Shown here in pieces: positions 13,401 through 23,934 of a DNA stretch of 64,000 bases. Within the stretch, counting starts at the first letter, position 1. Each line of letters opens with the position of its first letter. This DNA comes from Panicum virgatum (taxonomy: Eukaryota; Streptophyta; Magnoliopsida; Poales; Poaceae): contig NC_053140.1 of the NCBI RefSeq assembly GCF_016808335.1, positions 31,364,586-31,428,585 on the forward strand, read 5' to 3'. The translations under genes were made by a program, and so were the position numbers. The notes under the pieces are model-generated. The model was given only the letters and a program-made list of their open reading frames with translations. It was not told where the DNA came from and did not search any database.

Positions 13401-16400
13401 GCTGCTGCAGGTGGGCCGGCTCTTGGTGCCACCGCCGCGGGCGCGCTGGGACTGCCCCTGGCCGCTGCCGCCGCAGTTGTGGCTGCCGCCGGCCCTGCCG
13501 CCGCTCCTCTGACCGCTGTATTTCCCTGGCACCTCTTGCGGCCCCCGGCGCCGCCCCTGCTACTGCGCATGAGCGCGCTCAGGAGATGCTGCGGGACCTC
13601 GAGGCCAAGCTCGTCGAGGGCAAGCTCGCGCATGCCGTCGTGCCCGCCGCGCTTGAAGCGCAGGCTGCCGTCGCGCCCGCCGCGCACGCTGCGCAGGCCG
13701 CCGCATCCCTCGCCGCCGCGCATGCCGCGCAGGCCGTCGCCCCGCTGCGCGGGCCGCTGCCTCCCTCGCCGCCGCGCGGGCCGCGAAGGTCGTCGCCCCT
13801 GCCGCGCAGGCCGTCGACCCCGCCGCGCAGGCCGCGCGGGCCGCTGCCTCCCTCGCCGCTGCCGGATTCGCCTTTCCTGCTGTGCCGCCCCTGCCTGCGC
13901 CCGCGACGGCCGCGCTGACCATGGCGTGGCCTGCGTTCGGTATGCCGCCCGGGGTCGCGCCGTTCTGGACCCCGCCCGCTCAGCCCAGCCAGCAGCCGAC
14001 CTGGCCTGGGGGGTGGGACCAGGCAGCCCTGGCGCAATCCTTCAGCGCCATGGTGCTGACGCCGCCGGTCAGCACCGAATGGATCGCCGACTCGGGTGCC
14101 TCCTTCCATACCACCCCACATGCCGGTATCCTCTCTTCTGTCCGACCCCCACACCCCTCTTGTCCTTCCATCATGGTTGGTGACGGGTCTTGTCTTCCTG
14201 TCACTGTCGTGGGTTCTGCTCCCGACTCTTTTCGTCTTCTCAATGTCCTCGTTGCTTCTCAGATGGTTCATAACCTTCTTCCCATTCGTCAGTTTACAGC
14301 TGACAATTGTTGTTCCATCGAGTTTGATTTTTTCGGCCTCACTGTAAAGGATTCGGCCTCCCGGCGTCCGCTACTCCGGTGTGACAGCACAGAGCCCCTT
14401 TACACCCTTCGCCTTCCTTCTTCCGCTGCACCACTCTCGCCTTCTTCTTCCCCATGGCCGTCTTGGTCTGCCGCTTTTGCCGCGACGCCGTCTTCCACCA
14501 CCTGGCATCGCCGTCTTGGTCACCCTGGCCGCAACGTTATGGCTCAGCTCAGTCGTAGTAGCGATGTCCCTGGTACTAGGGCTCCTGCTGAACCCCTCTG
14601 CCATGCGTGCCAGCTCGGTCGTCATGTTCGGCTCCCGTTTTCTTCTTCTTCGCATGCGACGCATGCATTTGACCTTGTTCACTGTGACCTGTGGACCTCT
14701 CCTGTACTTAGGCTTTCTGGTTATAAGTACTATTTGATGGTGGTCGACGACTTCTCGCACTACTCTTGGACGTTTCCTTTGCGCGCCAAGTCTGAGACCT
14801 TCCCCACCCTCCTCCACTTCTTTGCCTGGGTGTCCACTCAGTTCGGCCTCACCGTTAAAGCCGTCCAGTGTGACAACGGGCGGGAGTTCGATAACTCCAC
14901 ATCCCGTTCTTTCTTTCTCTCTCGGGGTGTTCAGCTGCGTATGTCTTGTCCGTATACCTCTCCTCAGAACGGCAAGGCTGAGCGGATGATTCGCACGACG
15001 AACGTCGTCGTGCGCACCCTTCTGATCCAGGCCTCTCTGCCCCCGCGCTTCTGGGCGGAGAATCTCCACACCGCCACCTACCTGTTCAACCGTGTTCCGT
15101 CCACTGCTTCTCCTGCTCCCACTCCGCACCACGCTCTTTTCGGTACCCGTCCTCGCTACGACCACCTTCGGGTCTTCGGGTGTGCATGTTACCCTAACAC
15201 CTCCGCCACTATTCCTCACAAGCTGGCGCCCCGCTCGACTCGTTGTGTGTTCCTTGGTTACTCCCCTGACCACAAGGGGTACCGATACTTTGACCTCACC
15301 TCTCGCCGCGTTCTGATCTCCCGACACGTCGTCTTTGACGAGTCGGATTTCCCCTACTCCACCTCATCCACACCTTCTTCTGATCCCGAGCTGGCGTCTC
15401 TGTTTCCGACTGACCCGGTGGTTCAGCCACCGTTACCTGTCTGTCCTTTTCCTGCAGGTTTTTCCGGCGCACCGGCACCGCTTCCGGTGATCCCTGCTGC
15501 GCCGAGCGCGGCCCCGGTGCCCGCGGTCGCGCCACGCGCGGCCCCCGGACATCCGGTCGTGCCGCGCACGGACCCGGTGTCTCCCGCTGCGCCACGCGCG
15601 GCCCCGGTGCCTTCCCCTGCACCTGAGCGGTACGCTGAGCCGGTGCAGGTGTACCGGCGTCGTTCGGCGTCGACACCGGCACCGCCTCCTGCTCCGGAGG
15701 CTCCTGCGACGCCGACCCCGGAGCTGTCGCCGTCGCTCCCTCCTCCGGCTCCCTCTCGAGCCGAGCCGGATGTGTACCACCCGCCGGTCATCCATCGGGA
15801 TCCTCGGCATGTCCATCCCATGGTGACTCGGCGGATGGCGTCCCAGGCCGCGACTTTCTCCGCCACCGAGGGAGAGCCGCGGGTCTCTCCGGTACCCTCC
15901 TCTGTCCGCGACGCCTTGGCGGATCCTCACTGGCGTCGCGCGATGGAAGAGGAGTACGCGGCTCTTCTTGCCAACCAGACATGGGACCTCGTGCCGCGTC
16001 CGTCTGGTTGCAATCTGGTGACTGGCAATTGGATCTGGACGCATAAGCGTCGGGCTGACGGCACACTGGAGCGCTACAAGGCTCGCTGGGTTCTCCGGGG
16101 GTTCACTCAGCGGCCTGGTGTGAACTATGATGAGACCTTCAGCCCGGTCGTGAAGCCCGCTACTGTGCGCACAGTCCTCTCGCTTGCGCTCTCGCGCACT
16201 TGGCCTGTGCACTAGCTGGACGTGAAGAATGTGTTTCTTCACGGCACCTTGTCAAAGACTGTTTACTGCTCTCAGCCTGCAGGATTTGTGGACTCGAGTC
16301 GTCCGGATATGGTCTGCCGGCTCAACAAGTCTCTCTATGGACTGAAGCAGGCTCCACGGGCTTGGTACTCTCGGTTCGCCACGTTCTTGCTTACACTGGG

Positions 16401-19400
16401 GTTCACCGAGGCCAAGTCTGACACGTCTCTCTTCATCTACCGCCGTGGGGATGAGACAGCATATCTGCTGCTATATGTCGATGACATTGTGATCACAGCT
16501 TCCAGTCAGCAGTTGCTTCAGAGTGTCATCTCCTCTCTGCAGCAGGAGTTCGCTACGAAGGATCTCGGTCAGCTCCACTTCTTGGGCGTCACTGTTGAGC
16601 CTCGCCCGTCTGGTCTTCTCCTTCATCAACGGCAGTACGCCCTCGATATTCTAGAGCGGGCTGGGATGACTGATTGCAAGCCCTGCTCCACTCCAGTCAA
16701 CACTCAGGCGAAGCTGTCTGCTAATCTGGGTGATCCGGTGGCTGATCCTACTGCCTACCGGAGTCTGGCCGGCGCTTTGCAGTACCTCACCTTCACCAGG
16801 CCGGACCTCACCTACGCTGTTCAGCAGATCTGTCTCCATATGCATGATCCCCGGGAGTCACACCTTGCTGCGCTGAAGCGTCTCCTCCGGTACGTCCGTG
16901 GCACTGTGGACCTCGGCCTGGTACTTCACCGCTCGCCCTCTGCTGAGCTGGTGGTCTACACCGACGCTGACTGGGCTGGCAGCCCGGACAACCTCCGGCT
17001 ACGCCGTCTTCCTGGGCGGCAACCTGGTCTCCTGGTCGTCCAAGCGGCAGCCGGTTGTCTCCCGCTCCAGTGCCGAGGCGGAGTATCGGGCTGTCGCTAA
17101 CGGCACGTGGAGATCAACCTAAACTTCGTGCGCGACAGAGTCGCCATCGGCGATGTTCGGGTACTCCATGTCCCGACTACCTCCCAGTTTGCTGACATCT
17201 TCACCAAGGGGCTGCCCTCCTCGACCTTCTCGGAGTTTCGATCCAGCCTCAACGTAGCCGGTGGCTAGTTGTGGCTGTGGGGGGTATTTGCCTTTTGTAC
17301 TCTATTTGTACTCTCATCTTGTCCAGTCTTGAACACCGCTGCGCCGGTAGTTCAGACTGCGGGGGGGGGGGGGGGGGGGGGTGTCGGCTTTCTTATTGTC
17401 CGCTGTGCCGGTAGTTCAGACTGCGGGGGGGTGTTGGAGTATTTTGAGCCCATGTGTATAGAGGCCCATCTAGAGGCCCATGTATATGTATTATATATAC
17501 CCACCCTTCTAGGGTTGGAGGAATACAAGCCACCATTCTCTACAGATACACACCATCAATACATTCTATTCAAAACTTTGGTTACTGTGATCTATCAAAC
17601 TAAATGATTTACATCTATTTTTTCAATGACACAATTATAACTCAAGATGACTATTAATTCATTAAATGATGAGCAATCAGCAGATGGTGTGACTCACTTC
17701 ATTTTCTATCCACTCAATTTCTGATTTGTAGTACTCAATAGCATCCACCTTGGCACCAAAACAACCAAGAAAACCAGTCTGTAGCAGAAGAATTAGAATA
17801 AAAATAATAAAAATGGTTACTATTCTGATTGGAAGATAAAGAAACTATACACTATGGTATATTTTTGTTGAATAACCTTAGTAGTAGGCCTCTTAGATGC
17901 ATTTCTTTCAAACTTCAGCTGATAGTAGTCAAGCCAATTCTGCATCTTCGTCTTTTCTTTAACCAATTTTGCAAGCTTATTTGCATTGAAAACAACCTAC
18001 AAAAGTGCATCAGTGAATCTATCATAGTCTTCTCTTTAACCAATTTTGCAAGCTTATTTGCATTGTAAACAACCTACAGAAGCGCATCGTTGAATCTATC
18101 ATAGCATGGCTAGTTATGTTTTACAGAATAATAAGAACAAAATCAAAATACCAGTTAAGCTGGAGTACTTTACAAGGAATCGAATAAAATTCCATCTGAA
18201 CTGGAACAGAATTTAAGTGAAGATAACATGGGTCCACATAAATATATGAAACATGCATTTGTACAAACATGGAATCACCAAACCATACTGTACCAATCAA
18301 GAAGATGGTAAGCCGGACAACCAACATAGATAAATTAGAGGAAGAAAATAAGGATCAGATAGTGACCATGGATATTCATGATTACCTGGTGTGTCAGATA
18401 GTGATCAGGATGATTCACAAGAAAGAAATGTTCAACAAGCTCACCGATTGATTCATCTGGATCAGGCGGTATATTACGCACAAGGACCTAAAACACTTAC
18501 ATTGGTTAATTACATTCAACAAGTAACTATCAAAACAACAAAATCCACTTGATTTTTTTAAAAAAAGGAGGAAATAAGTTCTCATTCAAAATCTGGTTAG
18601 CAAAGGAATGAATATCAAGTTTAATTCAGTTACGCATCTGGTTAGCATTAGGTGCTCGATGCATAATTTAATCGATTGGTACAAATACTGTCTGCACTTA
18701 TCCTAGTATTGTGTGGTCATGTGGGAAAATGGCGAAATATCTTCTTCCTCTGCTAATCTGCTCACAACTGATATACAGCCCGTCACTACTGTATTTTTCT
18801 CGAACGCAGCCCGTCACTACTGTAATACAAATAGTATGTTGTATATCTTACTAGCCCATATACTAACTTATAATTTCCCCTCACTTTCTCTGTAGTTGAT
18901 AAATACCTCACCAATATTTAATGGAACAAAGTACTGAGGCACAAAAATTTTTAAATGATCGTAGTGATTTGTGCAAAAGACTCAAGCATACCATGAACTG
19001 GATGTCATCTATTCAATTGAATTAAATAGAAAGCAACTCAACGGGTTCAGAGTCATACCTTGAACTGGTCTGGTCTGCGTTTCTCTGATGCAAGAAAACG
19101 CAGTCTCATTTGTGCAACGATTTCATACTCACGTAACAGTACATAGCAGGTCCAAAATGTGAAAACATAAGCCATTGACAAATGGGCTATAAACCTTCAC
19201 AAAGAGAAATAAGTTAGGACTCCTGAGCAGTCAATCTAAACTCAAAAATACAATCTCTAATTTGAATGAACATGAAAGTACTTTTAGCATCTGAACCCAT
19301 TTCCCTAAATCTAATGCTTGAACTTGAATTATTTTTACGTGCAAAATTATCTTATTTATTCCACATTACGAATTTTAGCTCCTAAGTTTCCTCACTTGCA

Positions 19401-21019
19401 ATCTACCAGATCTTCCTCTAAAAAAAAACTCGACCTGCGAGGGGCTAGCCGCCCCCCGAGCATTCTTATAAGAAGGAGGCCTTCTAACGCAGGCCGAGAA
19501 ACCCCCCGAACCCCGGCTCTTTCTGACCTTGGGTCTGGTGCCATTTCCTGGAACCGTTACCCAGGCCGGCACCGTTACCCACTGGGCTGGGAAACCGTGA
19601 CGCCAGGCCGAGCCAGGTTGACTACACAGCCCAAGCTATCAGGAGAACAGCGAGGGGGGTTTTTTCCCACAGGCGGGGAAACTCGCCCCGGTGGGGGTTC
19701 GAACCCCCCACCTGTGGAGTGCCGCCGGTTGCTTCGCACCACTCGGGCTAACAACCTTAGGCTACCAGATCTTCCTCTCCCAAATCAGTTTCTGTCAGAG
19801 GTTGGGTAATAGTTCATGTTATACAGTTCCATCCATATATCTTGAGGACTTCAGTTTCACACCATCCCTGACTCTAGTGGAAAAAGATACCAGGCAGTGA
19901 CCATCACTCTATCACATGTGGCACCTTCTACCTTAGGCAACCCCGTCGACTATGTTGAAAAACTCTGGTTGTTTTAACTATCAAACCATGTGTAATGCGT
20001 GCATAAATAACTATCCCTGGTAGCCAGAACTTCCCCCAAGAATCATGGTGTTATAACATAAGCTTTATATGGAGCTGTAAATACATTTCATAACAAAGAA
20101 GAAATCACCAAGTGCTAACCTTTTCGATCCAACAGGTATATTTGATATCGAAAGTTTATCAATGTTGTTGTGTTGTACCTTCGAGAATTCCAAAGTATCA
20201 TTGGTCCAATTAACAGGGACAAGAACACTGAATGCTAGAATTGAGATTGGAGCAAATATTTTAAGCCTGCAACGCTTGAAACAAAGTAAATAAGTAAAGC
20301 TAAGGACGACAAATGGAGGTGGGCATCAATCAGTGAAAAATAGAAACATAAAGCAAATGGGAACTGCAAATGTTTTGATTCAGTAGAAACGTATTGAAGT
20401 GAATGAATTCCCTTTTCTTTTCTCAAGAAATCCTGGAGGCTAGATACCCAATTGGAAAAATAGTAGTCTAATAAAGAGTAGCCAACATAACCAAACAGAA
20501 CAAAGACCTAGCACTGAATTTCTTTTGCCTAGCTCAACAAATGTGTTTTGAATATTGCAGAGTAATATAATAATTAGTGACACTACCATGTCGATTGCCC
20601 ATTTGTAGACCCTCCTATATCAGGTGCAATTGGTAAGAGAGATACGGATATGACAAACAAAAACAATTAAACATGACCGAAGAATATGGAATACAAATCA
20701 CATACCCAACTAAGTAAATCCGCAGATAGACAGCTGAATCAAGCCCTGCATGGCTAATCAACTCATCCTCGGGCATTTTGAGAGCAGCGGGCATCCAACT
20801 TAAGAACTTCAAGTACGAATGCATGTCCAAATTGACAAATTTCCGAACAAATGTACCCCCATGACTTGGGCTCTCTCTTGCACCTTTGAGGTACCATTTT
20901 GGGAAGTAAACCCTATCATTGATTGGCTGCAGTCGTAGGAAGGTAAATGCCAGCAGGAATGATATGGCCCCCAATATATTGAGAGCCGCAGAGAGGCCTA
21001 TATCTCTAATATCAGCCAT
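7485..21019 (-). CDS. OSCA1: OSCA1-type hyperosmolality-gated calcium-permeable channel (CSC1-like)
   Basis: Eleven coding exons join in frame with GT-AG introns: 20706..21019, 20120..20266, 19059..19194, 18386..18487, 17877..17996, 17698..17778, 11193..11533, 9914..10159, 8861..9185, 8391..8624 and 7485..7745. They total 2307 nt, or 768 residues, the usual OSCA1 length. The N-terminus [17 protein letters not shown] with [26 protein letters not shown] and VLVPVNWTN is the late-exocyst TM region. Exons 3-7 carry the cytosolic PHM7-type loop ([19 protein letters not shown]). Exons 7-10 carry the RSN1/DUF221 pore region ([48 protein letters not shown]). Family members are membrane cation channels opened by osmotic or mechanical stress. 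No frameshift or stop interrupts it, although intron 6 (11534-17697) holds a copia element. Start chosen at the conserved MADIRDIG; the UTR acceptor lies 44 bases upstream. Subclade number not certain. Confidence 0.94.
7987..8216. mobile_element. Stowaway-like MITE in OSCA1 intron 10
   Basis: This AT-rich element of about 230 bp has inverted ends: CTCTCCATTC...TGTAGGTCGTTT on the left, and AATGACCTACA...GAGGGAG on the right. TA lies on both sides, as for Tc1/mariner-derived Stowaway MITEs with CTCCCTCCG-type ends. Confidence 0.68.
10505..10690 (+). mobile_element. LINE 3'-end fragment in OSCA1 intron 7
   Basis: The stretch ends in a motif I recognise from the tails of grass L1-type LINEs (TTAATATATTGATGC followed by CCTGCGCGTTCGA). 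A poly-A tail and target duplication are not evident. The left limit is approximate and no reverse transcriptase is left. Confidence 0.42.
11803..12557. mobile_element. Foldback-type element in OSCA1 intron 6, probably Mutator-like
   Basis: The ends are imperfect inverted repeats: GAAGAAATCCATTTTGACC on the left, and a minus-strand right end reading GAAAAAGTCCATTTTTCACC. The middle is unrelated and includes three tandem copies of a 40-45 bp unit (about 12278-12400) containing ATTGAAGCTC and GGAAGGAGTGAGA. No matching 9-bp target duplication was found, so the class is tentative. Confidence 0.4.
12545..12637. repeat. Pre-existing tandem duplication split by copia B (left half)
   Basis: The left flank of copia B contains ATCAATACATTCTATT and TTACTGTGATTCTAT. 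The same words recur in order just right of the element at 17555-17600. Copia B therefore landed at the junction of an older duplication in the OSCA1 intron. Confidence 0.6.
12638..12750 (+). repeat. 5' LTR of copia B
   Basis: This 113-bp LTR starts TGTTGG and ends CTACA. It differs from the 3' LTR at two bases (TATAGG versus TATATG, CCACT versus CCACC). It contains TATTATATATACC, a plausible TATA region. Confidence 0.93.
12751..12763 (+). other. Primer-binding site of copia B
   Basis: TGGTATCAGTTGC directly follows the 5' LTR. Its first nine bases match the initiator tRNA-Met complement TGGTATCAGAGC. Confidence 0.85.
12783..17268 (+). pseudogene. Copia B polyprotein, broken, with an alanine/proline-rich leader in place of Gag
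   Basis: From the ATG at 12783 the leader is Ala/Pro/Leu-rich and contains a 210-bp tandem duplication; I see no UBN2 Gag fold or CCHC knuckle. After frame changes it continues as alanine-rich heptad-like sequence ([14 protein letters not shown]) and enters pol: protease DSGASFH (about 14089), HHCC and integrase with [10 protein letters not shown] (about 14740) and CDNGREF (about 14870), reverse transcriptase with YVDDIVIT (about 16475), RNase H YTDADWAG (about 16958). Breaks: TAG at 16213-16215 in place of glutamine of the HQLDVKN motif, an 11-nt-type deletion near 16992, and loss of roughly 50 codons of RNase H near 17102 ([11 protein letters not shown] runs into HVEINLNF). The final frame ends at TAG 17266-17268. 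Confidence 0.9.
13008..13427 (+). repeat. 210-bp tandem duplication in copia B leader
   Basis: The segment starting GGATCCCGCCCCTCC at 13008 recurs at 13218 with the same internal order (CTCCAGGGTGTGCCGGCACC, then CTCCAGGCTTGC). The period is 210 bp, a multiple of three, so the frame is kept. Confidence 0.8.
17339..17431 (+). repeat. Duplicated polypurine region and 21-G tract of copia B
   Basis: The phrase GCCGGTAGTTCAGACTGCGGGG occurs twice, at about 17343 and 17407. In the first copy the G run is 21 bases (17361-17381); in the second it is 7 and abuts the LTR as the working polypurine tract. Confidence 0.8.
17432..17544 (+). repeat. 3' LTR of copia B
   Basis: This is the 113-bp partner of 12638..12750, followed directly by the GATAC target duplication. 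Confidence 0.93.
17951..18104. repeat. 77-bp tandem duplication across the OSCA1 intron 4/exon 5 acceptor
   Basis: Copy 1 (17951-18027) holds the 5' half of exon 5 plus its acceptor. Copy 2 (18028-18104) lies further upstream in the gene and repeats both with few changes. The outer copy has an intact polypyrimidine-AG and would encode the start [15 protein letters not shown]. Because 77 is not a multiple of three, use of the outer acceptor shifts the frame and soon meets TGA; the inner acceptor gives the full protein. Confidence 0.9.
18776..18824 (-). mobile_element. 13-bp LINE tail flanked by an 18-bp target duplication
   Basis: The 18-mer CAGCCCGTCACTACTGTA occurs at 18776-18793 and 18807-18824. 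Between the copies is TTTTTCTCGAACG, on the minus strand CGTTCGAGAAAAA, which matches the last bases and poly-A of the grass LINE tail seen at 10690. It lies in OSCA1 intron 3. Confidence 0.72.
19403..19778 (-). mobile_element. tRNA-derived SINE in OSCA1 intron 2
   Basis: The insert 19420..19761 (342 bp) is flanked by perfect 17-bp direct repeats CTACCAGATCTTCCTCT (19403-19419 and 19762-19778). Read on the minus strand it begins with a tRNA-like pol III promoter: an A box around TTAGCCCGAGTGG and a B box GGTTCGAACCCCC. It ends in a run of T, as in grass SINEs of the p-SINE/Au kind. It lies in sense orientation relative to OSCA1. Confidence 0.85.
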
Positions 21020-23065
21020 AGTTATCCTTTAAATAGCTTGGAAGAATTCCTATAGAATTTTATCTGCAACATGTAAGGAAGAACACAATCATTTACCACT
21101 AGACAGTATGATGTCACAAGAACACACATCTAAGCAAAACCAAATAGAGAACATGGCCTATCAAAGGACTAACTGTGGCAACTTAGTGTAAATTGCAAAA
21201 ACGAAACACAAATCTAGTTTGTAGTTAGGCATTTGAGATTGGAGAACCATCTGTAAGTTCCTACTAGTTGAATGGAACTGTTGATAAGTGATTTTGAATT
21301 CTCGGAGTGCCAAGAATTGTGGAATAAATCACAAACAAAAAGTTACTTATCCATTTATAACACTATGCAACTTATCCGCAGTGTATATGACATACTGTGC
21401 CAATTTTGATTCATCAGCACAGAAATTAGTCAAAAAAAGGGTAAGCAAAAGTAAAAGATAGGCATAGCCAACCCATAAAACATTAATCCATGGTTGAACA
21501 ACTGTGAAACAGAATTCTAAGTTTCACGCGATGAACTATGTTTTAACTGTAGGATACAGATGGCGCTTCTGACAAAAAAAAAATTGTTTTGTGACAAAAA
21601 GCTAAAGGAATGAAGCCAAGATTGCGATCTGTAGCTAGTGAAATCCAACCCAGACTCCTGTTCCTTTCGTATAGGCTATGAGATATTGAATGGATAAGTA
21701 ACATACTTGGTGCTGTGAAGTGTCCACATCAAACCCAAAAGATACTAGCTGAGCAGCGACCGCACTAGATGGCTACATATAGTGGGTAGAAGAATCAAAT
21801 ATTTATATCTCCATACCAGAAGAAATTGGTCCATTATAAGCAGGCATCCAGGTTCCAAAATTGCAAACTAATAAGTTCATAACAGTTGGATTATAGTAGA
21901 CTGCTAATTGGATTATTTGCCAACGCATACTACTGCAACGCAACAATAATTGTAATAATAAACCTCAAGGGTTTCAAGTGCGGAATTTAAGGCGTGAGGC
22001 CGTGACAGCTCAAAAGCTCATAAAACTTTGCATAAATTCGATCCGCCCGGAAACGTCCGTGTGAAGCATTAAACCATCCTGGAATTGTTGAAGCGGCGCC
22101 ACCGCCGTTAAGAAAGGTTATATATACCCGGCAAATCTTTAAAGTGGTATTAGGCAGGCCAAGTTGTGGACTTTAATTAAGTGTTGTCGGTTGAAGGGGG
22201 AAAGGCGGAAAGGAAAATAAAATCGCGATGGAAGCCAAATTCATCTGCCCTCCTACTTTTCTAGAAAATTGACACATGTACTACGTACTTACTACTAGTT
22301 ATCTGAAAAAAAAAACAAGGTGCGATTCTCTAGTGGACAACTAGAGCAGAACAAAATTGGGCGAAATTGCGACGGTGCCAGCAGAAGAAGCACCGGCCCC
22401 GAAGGTTGCGAAATTTTTGGCGAAAACCGAAGGGCCTTTGTGTGGCTCCTCCATTCTAGCCGGCGGCAAGGCAACTCGAGCGCGATTGGACTGCAGGGCA
22501 GATTTTCGGCCCCCAGACGGCAGCGGGAAGAGACGAGGAGAAATCGGCAGAGCAACCAAAATGTTGGGAGCAGACAAGACAAGGTAACAGCGATATATGC
22601 GAGGCAGATCTGACCGCCGACCCCGGAGCAGCAGCGAGAGATAGCGGAGCAGGCCACGAGACAGAGGGGCGAGGAACCCGCCGCGAGGGCGGAACAGCAA
22701 GCAGCAGACGGCACCGTACCTCGGCCGCGAGCAAGAGAAGAGGGAGCCTATCTCGGAGAAGAGAAGCGCCGGGTCGCCCTCGCTGGGCCTCACCCGCCGG
22801 CGCGGCGGGCCGTCATACTACCTCCCGCCGAATGCCGGCGGCTCCCTCGGTCAGTCCCTCCCTCCCCTGTCTTCCTGCTCCCCGGGCGGCGCTCGCTCTC
22901 TCCTGCAAGGGCAGCAGGCTGTCAATGGATGGGTGCGCCGCCTGCTGGTTGCTGCGGTGTGCACGCGCAGCACGGCCACTGGCACAGCGAGAGTGGAGAG
23001 AGGTGGGGGGGACCGGGGACAGTTGGGGAGGGACGCGCGGCACGGGATACCCTTTTTATCTCCCC
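21020..23065 (-). promoter_or_regulatory. OSCA1 5' leader, leader intron and putative core promoter
   Basis: The coding exon extends upstream to a GCAG acceptor, giving a short UTR piece 21020..21063. A plausible matching donor (CCGAG|GTACGG) lies at 22719, which would make a leader intron of about 1.66 kb. Upstream of it the DNA is GC-rich, and GATAAAAAGG on the minus strand at 23051-23060 could be a TATA element, placing the start near 23020. This is inferred from spacing and splice consensus only. Confidence 0.45.
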
Positions 23066-23934
23066 TCTCCCTCTCCGCTGCTGCTCGTGGTCGCTGGGGA
23101 CGACGACGACGGAACCGGATGCTCTGCAGTAGACGGACGTGAACAGTAAAATGAGTCTATCGCTACAGTATTCCGACGTAGTACTGTAACAGTGATCAAA
23201 CAGTGCTAGGGTACTGGGCACATCGGTACTGTTCATTACTGTAGCACACGATCTCATCCGTCCGCTCCAGGTCGGACAGTTCTCGTTCATTCCACCTCTC
23301 GTTTCGACGAGGACGGGGCGTTCGACTTGGACGGGAACGGGGGGAGACGTTACCGCCGCGGCTGCTGTGCTGCCATTGGCAGTTACTACGAGTTTCCTCC
23401 CCCGCCCCCGCGGCCGCCAACGTACAGAAAGGAAGGAACTGGCTTTGGTTGTAGTTGTAGCCGTTCGTCCCTCACTTCAAGATGCCATTGGTTAACCATT
23501 GTCCGTATTCAAATCCATACTCATAATATTTAGGGAGGGTATGGATTACTTATATATGTATGGGTATAGATAGGGTATTGGAGGGTAATTACCCATTTAC
23601 CCATATACCCACTAATTACCCATGTATAGGTGATTAGTGGGTATGGGCACGGGTGACCCCATTTCCTACCCACGGCATCTTGAGGCCCCGCTACCAGTAA
23701 CGAGGACAGCTTGGCTGCGCGTTCCTTTCTCCTAAATCGTGACGGCGTGGCGAGTCCAGCCGAGCTGGCGAGCACGGTCGGGAACGGGTGAAAAAGGCGT
23801 GGGACCGCAGGCGTGAAACGGAAGCGTCCAAAAAAAATTTCTACCTCCTTTCTTTTTCATGTATTTTTTTGATCAGGAAAAATAAAAAATTATGTCAAAC
23901 TGCCTAAATAAGAATTCTTGAGCGTCGAACGAGT
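23066..23934. other. Intergenic region upstream of OSCA1
   Basis: No supported gene. At about 23535-23665 there is AT-rich sequence with inverted TACCCA/TGGGTA words, resembling the ends of a hAT-derived repeat; its limits are unclear. Confidence 0.4.

Larger units (their letters stand above)
12638..17544 (+). mobile_element. Ty1/copia LTR retrotransposon B with very short LTRs, inside OSCA1 intron 6
   Basis: This is a complete 4907-bp insertion with a perfect 5-bp target duplication, GATAC (12633-12637 and 17545-17549). Both LTRs are 113 bp and differ at two positions. A primer-binding site follows the left LTR and a G-rich polypurine tract precedes the right LTR. It is inserted antisense to OSCA1. 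The pol domains are copia-type but broken, and no recognisable Gag remains, so it is non-autonomous now. Confidence 0.95.

Noticed and set aside
12783..14183. 466-codon frame read as a separate host protein
   Set aside because: It lies between the LTRs of copia B directly after the primer-binding site, so it is the retrotransposon leader, not a gene.
19661..19761. A tRNA gene suggested by the GGTTCGAACCCCC box
   Set aside because: The element has direct-repeat flanks and a T-rich tail and lacks a foldable acceptor stem. It is a SINE head.
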